A stretch of 64,000 bases of DNA from Streptomyces wedmorensis. Its GTDB lineage: Bacteria; Actinomycetota; Actinomycetes; Streptomycetales; Streptomycetaceae. The stretch is from contig NZ_JNWK01000020.1 in assembly GCF_000716445.1 (NCBI RefSeq), positions 62,001 through 126,000 on the forward strand, read 5' to 3'. Every line of letters starts with the position of its first letter. Within the stretch, counting starts at the first letter, position 1. This document shows, one piece after another, positions 47,242 through 56,411 of this stretch. A program made the position numbers and the translations under genes. The notes under the pieces were generated by a model that worked only from the letters and a program-made list of their open reading frames with translations, was not told the DNA's origin and made no database searches.

Positions 47242-48288
47242 GTGACCAACGCGCATATGGCGAGCAGGCACCGCATTCCCTCCCATGATCTCGCGGAACT
47301 GATCAAGGACTTCGACCTCGGGGACGTCGTCGACTGGCGTCATCTGGCTGACGGCCTCATGAACATGAACTGGCAGCTGAACACGTCGCGAGGGACCTTC
47401 GCTCTGAAGCGGGTCACGGATGTACCGCTCGACAGGTTGCGCCGCAATCTTGCCGTGTTGCCGACCCTGGCCGAGGCCGGCATTCCAGTGATCGTCCCTG
47501 TGGTCGGCTCGTCGGGTGGGGTCGTGGTCGAGGTCGGCGGGAGCGGGTACTGCCTGTTCCCCTGGGCACAAGGGGCGCACGTTCGTGGCGTGGACCTCCC
47601 CCTCGCTCAGGTGCGACGGCTCGGCGCAGTCCTCGCCAAGCTCCACCTGGCGCTCGGGCACGCCGCCGAAACCGGGGTCCTCCCCGCTGTTCCCGACAAT
47701 CTCACCGCGGACGTCGTCACGCCGGAACGGGCGTCGGAGAAGGCCGACCGGCTCGGCACTGCTGCGCGGGCCCACGGTTCGGGCGACTCCTTCGACGCGG
47801 CGGCGCTCGACGCCCTCGCCAAGCGTCGGGTGCTGCTCGCCGAGTACGCGGCCCTGCGCCCTGAGGGGGACGTCCCCGCAGGGCCGTACGGCTGGACGCA
47901 CGGCGACTTCCAGTACCGGAACCTCCTCTGGGCCGACGGCGAGCTGACGGCCGTCCTGGACTGGGACCGGCTGGGCGTCCGCCCGTACGCCGAGGAAGTC
48001 ACCCGGACGACACAGGTGCAGTTCGGGGTGGAGGGCGTCTTCGACCTGGAGCGGGTGGCGGCCTTCGTGAGCGGCTACCGGTCGGTGATCCCGTTGGAGT
48101 CGGCCGCGCTACTCGACGCCGCACGTCGCCTGTGGTGGAAGCGGATGACGGACTTCTGGCAGCTCGAATTCCACTACGACCGGGGTGACCACTCCTGCGA
48201 CGACCTGTTCATCGCCGACGAAGCGCTCCTCCACTGGTGGACGGAGCGGCTCGACGAAGTGGAGCGGGCGTTCGGCGGCGCTCTCTAG
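47242..48288 (+). CDS. APH-fold phosphotransferase
   Basis: GTG 47242 gives 348 residues; ATG 47257 is also possible. The kinase fold has GLMNMNWQLNTSRGTFALKRV as N-lobe, the catalytic loop THGDFQYRNLLW (His-Gly-Asp with the following Asn) and the metal-binding AVLDWDRLG. The family phosphorylates aminoglycosides, choline, homoserine and other small alcohols; the substrate here is unknown. It overlaps the convergent glycosyltransferase by 4 bp at the 3' end. Confidence 0.88.
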   Translation: MTNAHMASRHRIPSHDLAELIKDFDLGDVVDWRHLADGLMNMNWQLNTSRGTFALKRVTDVPLDRLRRNLAVLPTLAEAGIPVIVPVVGSSGGVVVEVGGSGYCLFPWAQGAHVRGVDLPLAQVRRLGAVLAKLHLALGHAAETGVLPAVPDNLTADVVTPERASEKADRLGTAARAHGSGDSFDAAALDALAKRRVLLAEYAALRPEGDVPAGPYGWTHGDFQYRNLLWADGELTAVLDWDRLGVRPYAEEVTRTTQVQFGVEGVFDLERVAAFVSGYRSVIPLESAALLDAARRLWWKRMTDFWQLEFHYDRGDHSCDDLFIADEALLHWWTERLDEVERAFGGAL

Positions 48289-49316
48289 ATCCCCAGTTCC
48301 CGGAGCTCTGGGAGGCACGGGCGGGTGAAACGTGCCGCTCTGGTCCGTGCCCGCTCCCCCAGCGCTTCGCGGTCCACGTCTCGGATTGCTCGCGCCCACG
48401 CCTCGGGGCCGGCGGTGGCGGGCAGGACGATCCCGGTGTCGCCGATGGCTTCGGGGATCCCGCCGCGGTTGGTACCGATGGTCGGGACGCCGTGGAGGGC
48501 GGCCTCGACGATCACGCGGGGGAAGGCGTCTTCCACGGTGGACGGGGCCAGCAGAAGGCGGTGGCTACGGTACAGCGGCTCCATGTCGTAAACACGGGGC
48601 ACATACGTGACGTTCGGATAGGCCGCGAAGTCGGCAGACGTGTCCCACCAGCCCTCGACCAGGGTGAAGAGCTGCTCCGGCATGAGGCGGATGAGCTGGT
48701 GCAGCAGCTCGGCGCCCTTGGCGGGGATGGGGTTGACCATCAGTACGGCTGGGGTGCGCTCCGTGTCCGTAGCCAGTCGTGGGCGGGCGAACGGCGGGTA
48801 CACCACGTCGATGCGGGTGCCGGGCGTGTGGGGTGCCCGGTCTCGGACGAACTTCGACACAGCAAGCCCATAGTGGGGACGGCCGGCGAGGACGCCCAGT
48901 CCGGTGGCGGAGACGGAGTGGAGCAGGCCGGCGACGAGGGTGGTCGGCTTCGCCAGTTCGGCCAGCCTCGCTGATCCTTCCTGGGCGGTGAACACGACGT
49001 CGGGGCGGAGTTCCCCCAGGAGGCTGCCCAGTGCGTGCTCCACGTTGTTCTGCGTCAGCGCCGCGCACTCGACCCCGTTCCACCGGTAGCGCAGGGTGCC
49101 GTTCGCTTCGTCGTACGGGACGCGATTCCTGTGGAGATGGGCGCGCATGTCGGTGAGCTGGGTGGCTCCGTCCCACGGCGCCTCGTGTGAGCCGAGGTAG
49201 GTGACGCGCCAGCCGGCGGCGGCGAGTTCTTCGGCGAGGAGTTGCTGGGTGACCTCGGCACCTCCGATGAGGAAGGGGGGTGGGGTGCGGCGCCAGGCGA
49301 AGAGGGCGGTGGGCAC
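48285..49316 (-). CDS. Glycosyltransferase family 4-like
   Basis: GTG 49316 gives 343 residues. The N-terminal domain has FLIGGAEVTQQLLAEELAAAGWRVTYLGSH (glycine-rich acceptor-binding loop). The C-terminal nucleotide-sugar domain has LMVNPIPAKGAELL and EDAFPRVIVEAALHGVPTIGTNRGGIPEAI, the E-x7-E motif of GT4. It is the last gene of a tightly packed minus-strand operon, 6 bp after the kinase gene. Sugar donor and acceptor are unknown. Confidence 0.9.
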   Translation of the reverse strand: MPTALFAWRRTPPPFLIGGAEVTQQLLAEELAAAGWRVTYLGSHEAPWDGATQLTDMRAHLHRNRVPYDEANGTLRYRWNGVECAALTQNNVEHALGSLLGELRPDVVFTAQEGSARLAELAKPTTLVAGLLHSVSATGLGVLAGRPHYGLAVSKFVRDRAPHTPGTRIDVVYPPFARPRLATDTERTPAVLMVNPIPAKGAELLHQLIRLMPEQLFTLVEGWWDTSADFAAYPNVTYVPRVYDMEPLYRSHRLLLAPSTVEDAFPRVIVEAALHGVPTIGTNRGGIPEAIGDTGIVLPATAGPEAWARAIRDVDREALGERARTRAARFTRPCLPELRELGI

Positions 49317-49322
49317 CGGCGG

Positions 49323-49937
49323 TCACCTCGTCCAGAAGCCGACGAGGGCTTCCACGGCCCGGGCGACTTCGTCCGGGTCGGCGTCGGCGGCGAGGACCGT
49401 GAGCTCTCGCGTCATGGGCCGGCGGGCCGTGTGGACGAAGTAGTCGCGTGCGTGGTGGAGGAAGCCCGGCTCGTGGAGGAAGTACTCGGACTCGGCGGCG
49501 GTGTGGCCGGCGGTCTTCCGGCGGAGGTGGAGCGTCTCGGCCGGTACGTCGAGGTAGAGGGTGCGATCGGGGCGCAGGAACGGGAGCGTCGTGAGTCGGC
49601 CGCGGAGCCGGTGGTGGACTCCGTATCCGAACAGGGCGTCCAGGGCGTAGGCGTGGGCGAGCAGGGTGTCCACGGAGCGGTCGAGGACGACGAGCTGCCT
49701 GCCGCTCGCGGCGGCCTCGGCCACTCGGGTCGCCTCGATCTCCATGAACCGCTCGAAGGCGGCCAACTGGGCGGCCGCGGAGTCGGTTCGGGCCGGAGGG
49801 ATGTCGTCGCGGTGGGCAATGTGCTTGACGTAGCAGTCGGAGACGAACGCGCGCGAGCCGAGGGCGGTGTGGCGGAGGTGGCGTATAGCCGTGGATTTGC
49901 CGGCGTAGGAGGGCCCTTCCAGGGCGATGATCAGCAC
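49323..49937 (-). CDS. Thymidylate-kinase-like P-loop protein
   Basis: GTG 49937 gives 204 residues. The P-loop is LEGPSYAGKST at the extreme N-terminus, followed by VVLDRSVDTLLAHAYALDALFG (DRS motif of nucleoside/nucleotide kinases) and a LID-like RRKTAGHTAAESEYFL. It overlaps the PIG-L gene by 7 bp. In this operon it more likely phosphorylates a pathway intermediate than dTMP. Confidence 0.82.
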   Translation of the reverse strand: MLIIALEGPSYAGKSTAIRHLRHTALGSRAFVSDCYVKHIAHRDDIPPARTDSAAAQLAAFERFMEIEATRVAEAAASGRQLVVLDRSVDTLLAHAYALDALFGYGVHHRLRGRLTTLPFLRPDRTLYLDVPAETLHLRRKTAGHTAAESEYFLHEPGFLHHARDYFVHTARRPMTRELTVLAADADPDEVARAVEALVGFWTR

Positions 49938-50857
49938 GTCGTCTCCTCCGTCCGGTAGAAGCGCTCGGCGTAGAGTCCCGTGCCGTCGACGAGGTCGGCC
50001 GCCGTGGTGAAGGCGTGCCGGATCGGCCGGTACATCTTCCGGGCTGGGTGCATCTGCGAGCCGTGCATCCTCAGGACGGTGACCTTGTCCAGGACGACGT
50101 CGGTGATGTCGACCAGCTCGGGCCGCATGGCCGCCCCCGTACGCGTACGGAACAGGTGCTGGTCGCAGCCGGCGAGCGCGTACGTCGCCCAGAAGGCGAG
50201 GTCCTCCCAGAACCAGGTGCAGCCGAGGCGGACGGCGGCCTCGTGGACGAGGAGGTGGTCGGGGTGGCGGGTGACGGCGGCGGGGGCGAGGAGCTCGGCG
50301 TCGGGGTGGAGCGCGGCGATCCGGCGCAGCTCCTCGGTGACCCGGTCGAGCAGCTCGGGGTCATAGGACCTGTACGGCGGCTCGGCGTCCCTGTGGCCGA
50401 GAAGGAGTCGGCGGGCGGCGAAGGGTGCGAGCGCGGCGGCACCCTCGCGGTCGCGCAGCTCGGACACCGTGTCGACATCGGCGTACGTGGCTTCCAGGGC
50501 GGGATGCACGCTCCGGGAGCGGGTGAAGACGGTGACCACGGTCAGCGGTCGGGGACGGGCGAGGAAGGCACCCGAGGCGGAGAGGGCGAAGTCGTCGTGG
50601 TGGGGTTCGATGACGAGGACCGGGCGGCCGACGGGGGTACGGGCCTCGACGTAATAGGGGACGCGGGTGTGGGGCGCCGTCACCTCCAGGACACGGTGGT
50701 CCATGGCCCGGTGGCGGGCGGCGAGCTGCTGGGTGTGGGTCTGGTGGACGCGGTGGAGGTCGTCGGGGAAGGTGTAGATGCCGCTGCCGTCCGGGACCGG
50801 CAGGTCGACGGCGGGCAGGGGCTTGCGCTGAGGTCGCACAGGGGTCTCCTTCGTCAT
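49931..50857 (-). CDS. PIG-L family deacetylase
   Basis: ATG 50857 gives 308 residues. The metal site motifs are VIEPHHDDFALSASG (HxDD) and AVTRHPDHLLVHEAA (HxxxVH), as in GlcNAc-PI/MshB-type de-N-acetylases. These zinc hydrolases remove N-acetyl groups from amino sugars. It overlaps the GT2 gene by ATGA and the kinase gene by 7 bp. The first 80 residues are an extra, unrecognised segment. Confidence 0.9.
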   Translation of the reverse strand: MTKETPVRPQRKPLPAVDLPVPDGSGIYTFPDDLHRVHQTHTQQLAARHRAMDHRVLEVTAPHTRVPYYVEARTPVGRPVLVIEPHHDDFALSASGAFLARPRPLTVVTVFTRSRSVHPALEATYADVDTVSELRDREGAAALAPFAARRLLLGHRDAEPPYRSYDPELLDRVTEELRRIAALHPDAELLAPAAVTRHPDHLLVHEAAVRLGCTWFWEDLAFWATYALAGCDQHLFRTRTGAAMRPELVDITDVVLDKVTVLRMHGSQMHPARKMYRPIRHAFTTAADLVDGTGLYAERFYRTEETTC

Positions 50858-51585
50858 CGCACGGTGGTCTCGTACCAGTGGCGCCACATGCGGGGCGACC
50901 GGAGCCGCAGGCGGGCGGTGACGGGGTTCTGCCACCAGAGCATCCGCAGGCTCGACCACTGGTCGTAGCGGCGGGTCGACGGGCGTACGCGCAGCTCGTC
51001 GATGATCGTCACGGGCCGTCTGGTGGTCTGGCCGTGGGCGGTGAGCCGGGCGAAGAACTCCACGTCCTCGCTCATGAACAGGTCGTCCCGGTACCCGCCG
51101 ACATGATGGAAGGCATCGGCGGTGCAGAACTGGTTGACGCCCTGGGCTCCGCCGCGCCGGGTGCGGTAGTGGTCCCAGTACGCGCACAGCAGGCGGGCTC
51201 CGAGCCGTTCGGGCGTGTAGAGCGGCGGGATGGCGCCGCCGACGGCCCCGGCGTCCATGGCGGCAGCGGCGGCGCTGACCGCCTCCAGCGGCAGGGCCAC
51301 GTCGGCGTCGGTGAAGAAGAGACGGCCGCTGCGGGCGGCGCTCGCTCCCGTGTTGCGTACCCGGCCGATGTTGCGGACGGGCTCGGTGACCACACGGGCG
51401 CCGAAGGAGGCGGCCATGTCGGCGGTGGCGTCGGTGCTGGCGTTGTCGACGACGATCACCTCCCCGGTGCGGCCGGTGACCTCCTCCCAGCGGGCGACGG
51501 AGGCGAGGACGGAGGGCAGGTAGCGGGGCAGGTAAGCGACCTCGTTGAAGGCGGGGATCACCACCGACAAGGCAGGGGTGGTCAT
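50854..51585 (-). CDS. Glycosyltransferase family 2
   Basis: ATG 51585 gives 243 residues. GT2 motifs are LSVVIPAFNEVAYLPRYL, VIVVDNASTDATADMAASFGA and RLFFTDADVALP (DxD). MSEDVEFFARLTAHG is the acceptor-side ED motif. Coupled to the neighbours by 4-bp overlaps on both sides. Cytoplasmic, no membrane segment. Confidence 0.93.
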   Translation of the reverse strand: MTTPALSVVIPAFNEVAYLPRYLPSVLASVARWEEVTGRTGEVIVVDNASTDATADMAASFGARVVTEPVRNIGRVRNTGASAARSGRLFFTDADVALPLEAVSAAAAAMDAGAVGGAIPPLYTPERLGARLLCAYWDHYRTRRGGAQGVNQFCTADAFHHVGGYRDDLFMSEDVEFFARLTAHGQTTRRPVTIIDELRVRPSTRRYDQWSSLRMLWWQNPVTARLRLRSPRMWRHWYETTVR

Positions 51586-52466
51586 CGGTACGTCCTTTCC
51601 GGGCGGGGTACGCGAAAGAGGTGCGGGGTCCGTCGGCTCAGCTCGTCCAGGCGGCCGGCCCACCGGGCGCGGTCGTCTCCGGGTTCGGAGTGGGCCCAGC
51701 AGCGCATCGTGTGGAGGACGGCCCAGGCCGCCAACTGGTGGTGGTCCAAGGCGAGCGGATAGGCGTCGGTGACCGTGCGGGCCCGGGCGGAGGCGATGGC
51801 GCCGGTCATGACCAGGGTCTGGGCCACGTCGGACTCGCGGGGACCGGCTGCGGCGTCGGTGAAGTCGACGAGGTGGCGGACGGCTCGGGGCCCGACGAGT
51901 ACGACGTTGTCGCCGTGCAGGTCGCTGTGACACCACACCGGGGCAGCCGCCGGGGCGTCGGCGATGGCGGCCAGGGCGGGCGCGATGCGGTCCAGAGCGC
52001 TGGCCGGGCAGCGACGGCCGATCGAGGTGACCTGCTCGTGGAACGGCCGGCGTGGGGCCCACGGCTGGACCGGGGCCCGGTGTAGACGGCCGAGCAGGCC
52101 ACCGAGGTCCCTCAGGGCTCGCTCGTCGCCCACCCGGCCGGACCGCACGGCGCTTCCCAGGGTGAGCGGGCCGAGGTCCGCGGTGATGAGAGCGGTCACC
52201 TCGTGGCCGGGCACGTGTCCGTGCGCGAGGACGGCGGGCGCGGGGACGTGCTTCGCGACGGCCCGGACCGCTGCCGCCTCGGTCGCGGCGTTGCGGCGGG
52301 CGGTGACCGCGTACAGCTTGATGACCACGCTCCGCCCGCCGGCCAGGAAGGCCCGGTACACGACCGTCCTCGACCGCGCCGACAGGCGGTGTGCGGCACG
52401 GGCCGGAACTCCCACGAGACCGAGGGCGGCCCGCGCGACCGCCGCGGGTACGTTCGTCGTGCTCAC
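51582..52466 (-). CDS. APH-fold phosphotransferase (operon copy)
   Basis: GTG 52466 gives 294 residues. VVIKLYAV is the ATP-binding Lys strand, PVWCHSDLHGDNVVLVG the catalytic loop and RHLVDFTDAAAGP the metal-binding Asp. It probably phosphorylates a sugar or amino-sugar intermediate. GTGA overlap with the GT8-like gene upstream and ATGA with GT2 downstream. Confidence 0.88.
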   Translation of the reverse strand: MSTTNVPAAVARAALGLVGVPARAAHRLSARSRTVVYRAFLAGGRSVVIKLYAVTARRNAATEAAAVRAVAKHVPAPAVLAHGHVPGHEVTALITADLGPLTLGSAVRSGRVGDERALRDLGGLLGRLHRAPVQPWAPRRPFHEQVTSIGRRCPASALDRIAPALAAIADAPAAAPVWCHSDLHGDNVVLVGPRAVRHLVDFTDAAAGPRESDVAQTLVMTGAIASARARTVTDAYPLALDHHQLAAWAVLHTMRCWAHSEPGDDRARWAGRLDELSRRTPHLFRVPRPERTYR

Positions 52467-53350
52467 CACGCACCCGCCGGTTCCGTCCCGAAGGCACCCA
52501 GGCGGCGGACGTGTCGAAGGGCGACCGCCAGGTGCCGCCGGTACTCGGCCACGTCCTCGGTGGCGGGGCAGTCGAGCTGCCAGGGCTTCTCGGGGCCGAC
52601 GAAGTGCACGAGGGCCGCGGCCGGGTCTGGTCTGAGCGACCGAGTGACGACCCGCCGCACCCAGTTGCCCCGCTCCAGGAACCGGCCGGTCTCGAACCTG
52701 TTGAGCCCGGCGGTGGCCTGCCGCACGCGACCGAAGTGCAGGAGCCACAGGTTCAGGGCGTCCTGGTCGTTGTGGAGGATGTGGCGGCGGCCGTGGATGA
52801 GCGCGTGCTCGACGCCCTTGCGGACGACGGGCATGTGGTCGGTGCAGGTCCAGAGGACTCCGGCGTTGAAGTAGGGACGGCCGCGCAGGTGGGGCCAGCG
52901 TTCGGCGGCCCCCGGCAGCGCCGGGCACTCCCCTACGGCCGGGTTGAACTCGTCGCTTACGGCACCGATCTCGTCCTCCCGGAGGGATCCGAGCGGATCG
53001 GTGATGTCTCCACGTACGAGCACGTCCGCGTCCACGTAGATCAGGTAGGGCCGGCGGACGAAGTCCGGCGTGAACTCGAACCGCAGGTAGGTGGTGACCG
53101 TGATGTACGAGGCGTCCGCCATCCGCGAGGCGCGCAGCGGGGCGCAGCGGCGGAAGTCGAAGGAGCCGAAGCCGGCCCGCTTGGCGAAGTCGGAGAGGAG
53201 CAGGGCCTGCGCCGGGGTGAGGTCGAGGGTGAGCACCCGTACCGCGGCATGGCGGCGGGCGACGAGGGTGAGGCTGTCGGCCAGGCTCGCGATCGCGGCG
53301 ATGCCGGGGACGAGGTACTGCTGGTCGATGCAGAGACCGAACGCGTACAC
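52463..53350 (-). CDS. Glycosyltransferase family 8-like
   Basis: GTG 53350 follows AAAGGCGA and gives 295 residues starting VYAFGLCIDQQYLVPGIAAIASL. LIYVDADVLVRGD is the DxD motif, YFNAGVLWTC and HNDQDALNLWLL follow as in glycogenin/LgtC-like enzymes. It transfers a sugar from a nucleotide donor; acceptor unknown. First large gene of the six-gene coupled operon. Confidence 0.88.
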   Translation of the reverse strand: MYAFGLCIDQQYLVPGIAAIASLADSLTLVARRHAAVRVLTLDLTPAQALLLSDFAKRAGFGSFDFRRCAPLRASRMADASYITVTTYLRFEFTPDFVRRPYLIYVDADVLVRGDITDPLGSLREDEIGAVSDEFNPAVGECPALPGAAERWPHLRGRPYFNAGVLWTCTDHMPVVRKGVEHALIHGRRHILHNDQDALNLWLLHFGRVRQATAGLNRFETGRFLERGNWVRRVVTRSLRPDPAAALVHFVGPEKPWQLDCPATEDVAEYRRHLAVALRHVRRLGAFGTEPAGAW

Positions 53351-53415
53351 GAGACGTCGCCTTTCAGGCGTGGCGCACGGAAGGGAGTGAGGGACGGGCC
53401 GGTGAACGCGGAAGC

Positions 53416-53610
53416 TCACCGGTTGTCCCCGCCGCCGGAGGGGGCGAGGACTTGGAGGCTTTCGGGGTCGTCGGTCTCCCAGCAGGGCCCTCCCCCGGTC
53501 GGCGGCCGCAGCACCCACACGGTGCCGCCGGCACGGACGTCGGTGACGATCGCCCGTCGGCCGTCTCCGTCTCGAACGAGGTCACCGACCCACGCGCGCC
53601 GGGCGCTCAC
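53416..53610 (-). CDS. 64-residue protein, function unknown
   Basis: GTG 53610 overlaps the stop of the upstream gene (GTGA). The product is a small beta-rich protein (RRAWVGDLVRDGDGRRAIVTDVRAGGTVWVLRPPTGG), possibly an SH3-like fold. It sits between a resolvase-like gene and the GT8-like gene. Confidence 0.7.
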   Translation of the reverse strand: MSARRAWVGDLVRDGDGRRAIVTDVRAGGTVWVLRPPTGGGPCWETDDPESLQVLAPSGGGDNR

Positions 53611-54053
53611 GAGGTGCCCTCGTCGTGCGTGTCGGTCTGTCCGAACCAGCCGGAGGCCGCGTCCGCGAGGTCGCGGCGGCGTCGGGCCTGACCGGGCGTA
53701 CGGCGGGCCGGGGTGCCGTTCGACGCGTCCGCGAGGAACCCTCCCCGATCGCGGAGGAGCACGCCGAAGGCCGCGAACTGGGCTGCGTCGGAGGCGACAT
53801 GGGCCGCCGCGCTGACGACGACACCCCGGATCATCCCGGCGGACAGGGCGGCAGTGACCGCCTGCCACCCCGGCCGCTCAGCGAGCGGCAGCGCCGGGTC
53901 GGAGTCGGACCAGGCCCCGGCGACGTGCCAGTGCCGGGCGTCGGCGTAGTAGCGGCCACGCTCCTCGCTCTCGCCCAGGGCGGTGGAGGTGGTGGCGCAG
54001 GAGTAGACGGCAACGGGTACGTGCCCGAGGCCGCCGGGCGGGTTGTTCGGCAT
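53607..54053 (-). CDS. Resolvase-fold-like small protein
   Basis: ATG 54053 gives 148 residues. The layout VAVYSCATTSTALGESEERGRYYADARHWHVAGAWSDSD... then GWQAVTAALSAGMIRGVVVSAAAHVA resembles the N-terminal catalytic domain of serine resolvases, but the catalytic Ser context is weak and there is no DNA-binding domain. It may be a non-catalytic relative. Function unknown. Confidence 0.65.
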   Translation of the reverse strand: MPNNPPGGLGHVPVAVYSCATTSTALGESEERGRYYADARHWHVAGAWSDSDPALPLAERPGWQAVTAALSAGMIRGVVVSAAAHVASDAAQFAAFGVLLRDRGGFLADASNGTPARRTPGQARRRRDLADAASGWFGQTDTHDEGTS

Positions 54054-54246
54054 GCCTCCAGGCTGGTGGCCTGCGATGCACGGGCCAAGGCACGGCCCGT
54101 CGCAGCGGAGGAACCTCGTACCGGGCTCGACTACCACGTCCCGTGGCAGCGGTCGCGGACTCCGCCGTGGGGCTGACACGGCCCGTAGCAGTCATGCCAG
54201 CGGCACCCGCGGAGCTACTACGGACCGTGGTACCGCGGTCCGTTCT

Positions 54247-55449
54247 TCAGCGCACCCCGAGCGGGACACCGGCGGAGTTGGCCAGCCCGCGCAGTCGGCT
54301 GACGGACACGCCGGCGAGCCTGCTGATGATGACGCCGGGCAGCATCTGGTGGCGCACCCAGCCGGGAGCCGTCTCGCACACCGTTTGGAGGGTGTCGGCG
54401 GCGGCCTCCCACCGTCGGCATTCCACCTGGGTGAGGGCGACGTCCAGGCCGAAGCGGGCGCGGGTGGCCAGCGGCACGCTGGCGTCCAGGCGGACGGTGT
54501 CCATGAGGCGCAAAGCGCCGCCCGTATCGCCGAGCGCCACCGCGATGCTCATCGCTTGCGTGGCGGCGTACATCGGCCCGTACGGCTGTGCGTGCGAGCC
54601 GCGGGCGTGTTCGTCTCCGATGCGGGCTGCGACGGCGTGCGCCTGGGAGAGGTACTCGCGGGCGTGGTCCGCGCTCGCCCCGCCCCGGGAGGCGGCGACG
54701 GCGGCGTTCGTGACGAGCTGACCGTAGACGCTGAGCCGGTCCGGATCGTGCTCGCTCATCTTGGGCTCGATCCGGTCCGCCTGGGCCGCCGCGAGGAGGA
54801 AGCCCTGCTTGGTGCGGCCATCGCGGAGGTTGACCCACGCTGTTGTGGCGGCGAGATGGGCGTCGCGCAGCTCGTCCCCGCCTTGAACGGCGATCTGCCG
54901 CCCGTACGTCAACGCCGCGTACGCCAGGTCTCGCGACCCGAGCACATTGGCGGCCATGCCCGCGGTCTGGAAGGTGTCGATCAGGACGCCGGCGGCGGCC
55001 TCCCGTTCATCGAGGCCGGCGGCGTCGAACCGGGCGCGGGCTTCTGGAAGGAGCCGCCCGAGGAGGGTACCGAGCTCGGTGTACCGCCCTTCCCAGTAGG
55101 CGGCGTCCGCCCGACGCACGACCGCTCGAAGCTCCTCGACGCTGCCCGGCTCGACATCGGCGGGGATGCCGATGGCGGCGTCGTGGGTCGCCGCGGAGAC
55201 CAGACGCAGCGCGGCCCGCTCGTCGCGGTCCATGGACCGGCGGGGCGCCTGCTGCCCGAGGAGCACGGCGATGTCCGTACCGAGCGCGTCGGCGATCGAC
55301 AGCAGCGACGGCAGGGAAGCCGTCCCGCCGCGTTCGAGCTTGCGGACGACGCCGACGGACACACCGGCGGCCTCGGCTAACTGCTCCTGTGTCATGGCAC
55401 CGCGCAGCGCCTTCAAGCGCTCAGAGGTGGTGTACTCCGACCACTGCAT
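54247..55449 (-). CDS. XRE-family regulator with TPR-like C-terminal domain
   Basis: ATG 55449 gives 400 residues. The helix-turn-helix is RLKALRGAMTQEQLAEAAGVSVGVVRKLERGG (about 10-42). The rest is all-helical with repeated Ala/Arg-rich pairs, as in Streptomyces regulators that bind a ligand or peptide through TPRs. Its position at the head of the glycosyltransferase operon, same strand, suggests pathway control. Confidence 0.88.
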   Translation of the reverse strand: MQWSEYTTSERLKALRGAMTQEQLAEAAGVSVGVVRKLERGGTASLPSLLSIADALGTDIAVLLGQQAPRRSMDRDERAALRLVSAATHDAAIGIPADVEPGSVEELRAVVRRADAAYWEGRYTELGTLLGRLLPEARARFDAAGLDEREAAAGVLIDTFQTAGMAANVLGSRDLAYAALTYGRQIAVQGGDELRDAHLAATTAWVNLRDGRTKQGFLLAAAQADRIEPKMSEHDPDRLSVYGQLVTNAAVAASRGGASADHAREYLSQAHAVAARIGDEHARGSHAQPYGPMYAATQAMSIAVALGDTGGALRLMDTVRLDASVPLATRARFGLDVALTQVECRRWEAAADTLQTVCETAPGWVRHQMLPGVIISRLAGVSVSRLRGLANSAGVPLGVR

Positions 55450-55539
55450 GCTTCAGAACCTCCGCGTGATGGGCCCCACACGGACAGTACTCACAGAAAC
55501 GGGGCGGTGGACAGCCTTCGGCCAGGCGGCAGTTGACGC

Positions 55540-56199
55540 TCAGACCGTGAGCACAGCAGTGACGCCGAGGAGATCCTCCAGCTCTGCCACGGCCCTATCT
55601 TCGTCGGTGACGTGAACGGTCGTGATGCCCAGCTCGGCCGCTGGCGGCAGGTTTACCTCGTGATCGTCCACGAACACGCACCGCTCAGCAGGCAACCCGA
55701 TCCGCTCCAGGGCCAACCGGTAGATCGCCGGGTCCGGCTTCGCCAACCCCTCCAGCTCGGACACGACGTGCACGTCGAAGAGGTCCCAGACCCCCACATG
55801 CTCGTACGGGTTGAACGGGTCTAGCCCGAAGCTGTTCGACAGCAGCGCAAGCCGATGCCCGGCAGCCTGCGCGGCCCGGGCGAGCGCGATCATCCGACGC
55901 GCCGGAGGCACCTCGGCCCAGGCCCGCCCCATCAGGTTCACGGGGTCCACGTGCTCGCCCAGCAGAGCTGCTGTTCCTTCATTCCACTCGGCCTGCCCGA
56001 TCTCCCCGATCTCCAGCGCCGCGTACAGCCGCCGACCTTCGGGGTGATCGTTGAGGGTGGCACGCCACGCGCCCGGCTCCAGTCCTTCGGACACACACCA
56101 GGCCCGGTGAACCTCGATGGGGCTGGCGGTCAGCACCCCCGCGAAATCCAGGATCAGTCCCAGCTGCTCATACCCGTCAACCCTGTTCCCGCGCACCAT
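55540..56199 (-). CDS. HAD-superfamily hydrolase
   Basis: ATG 56199 gives 219 residues. Motif I is LILDFAGVLT, where the second Asp of DxD is Ala, as in a known HAD-IA variant group (DFGGVLT). Motif II is LALLSNS, and motifs III/IV are KPDPAIYRLAL and CVFVDDHEVNLPPA. A phosphatase role on a small phosphorylated metabolite is likely, but the motif I change leaves activity uncertain. Confidence 0.88.
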   Translation of the reverse strand: MVRGNRVDGYEQLGLILDFAGVLTASPIEVHRAWCVSEGLEPGAWRATLNDHPEGRRLYAALEIGEIGQAEWNEGTAALLGEHVDPVNLMGRAWAEVPPARRMIALARAAQAAGHRLALLSNSFGLDPFNPYEHVGVWDLFDVHVVSELEGLAKPDPAIYRLALERIGLPAERCVFVDDHEVNLPPAAELGITTVHVTDEDRAVAELEDLLGVTAVLTV

Positions 56200-56411
56200 C
56201 CGGTGTTCGCCCCTTCCGAGATCGGTCTCGCACGGCGACGCTACCGTGCAACCACCAACCGGAACACACGGGCAGAAGTCGACCACAGGGTACGACCTGA
56301 TGGCGGGAAGTACCTCGCCCAACGCACCAGCAACTCCAGCGCGAGCTGGAGTCGGGCTACAGCCAGACCCAACCTCCGTCGTCATCCGATCAAACGGCGC
56401 GCAGTGCCGGT

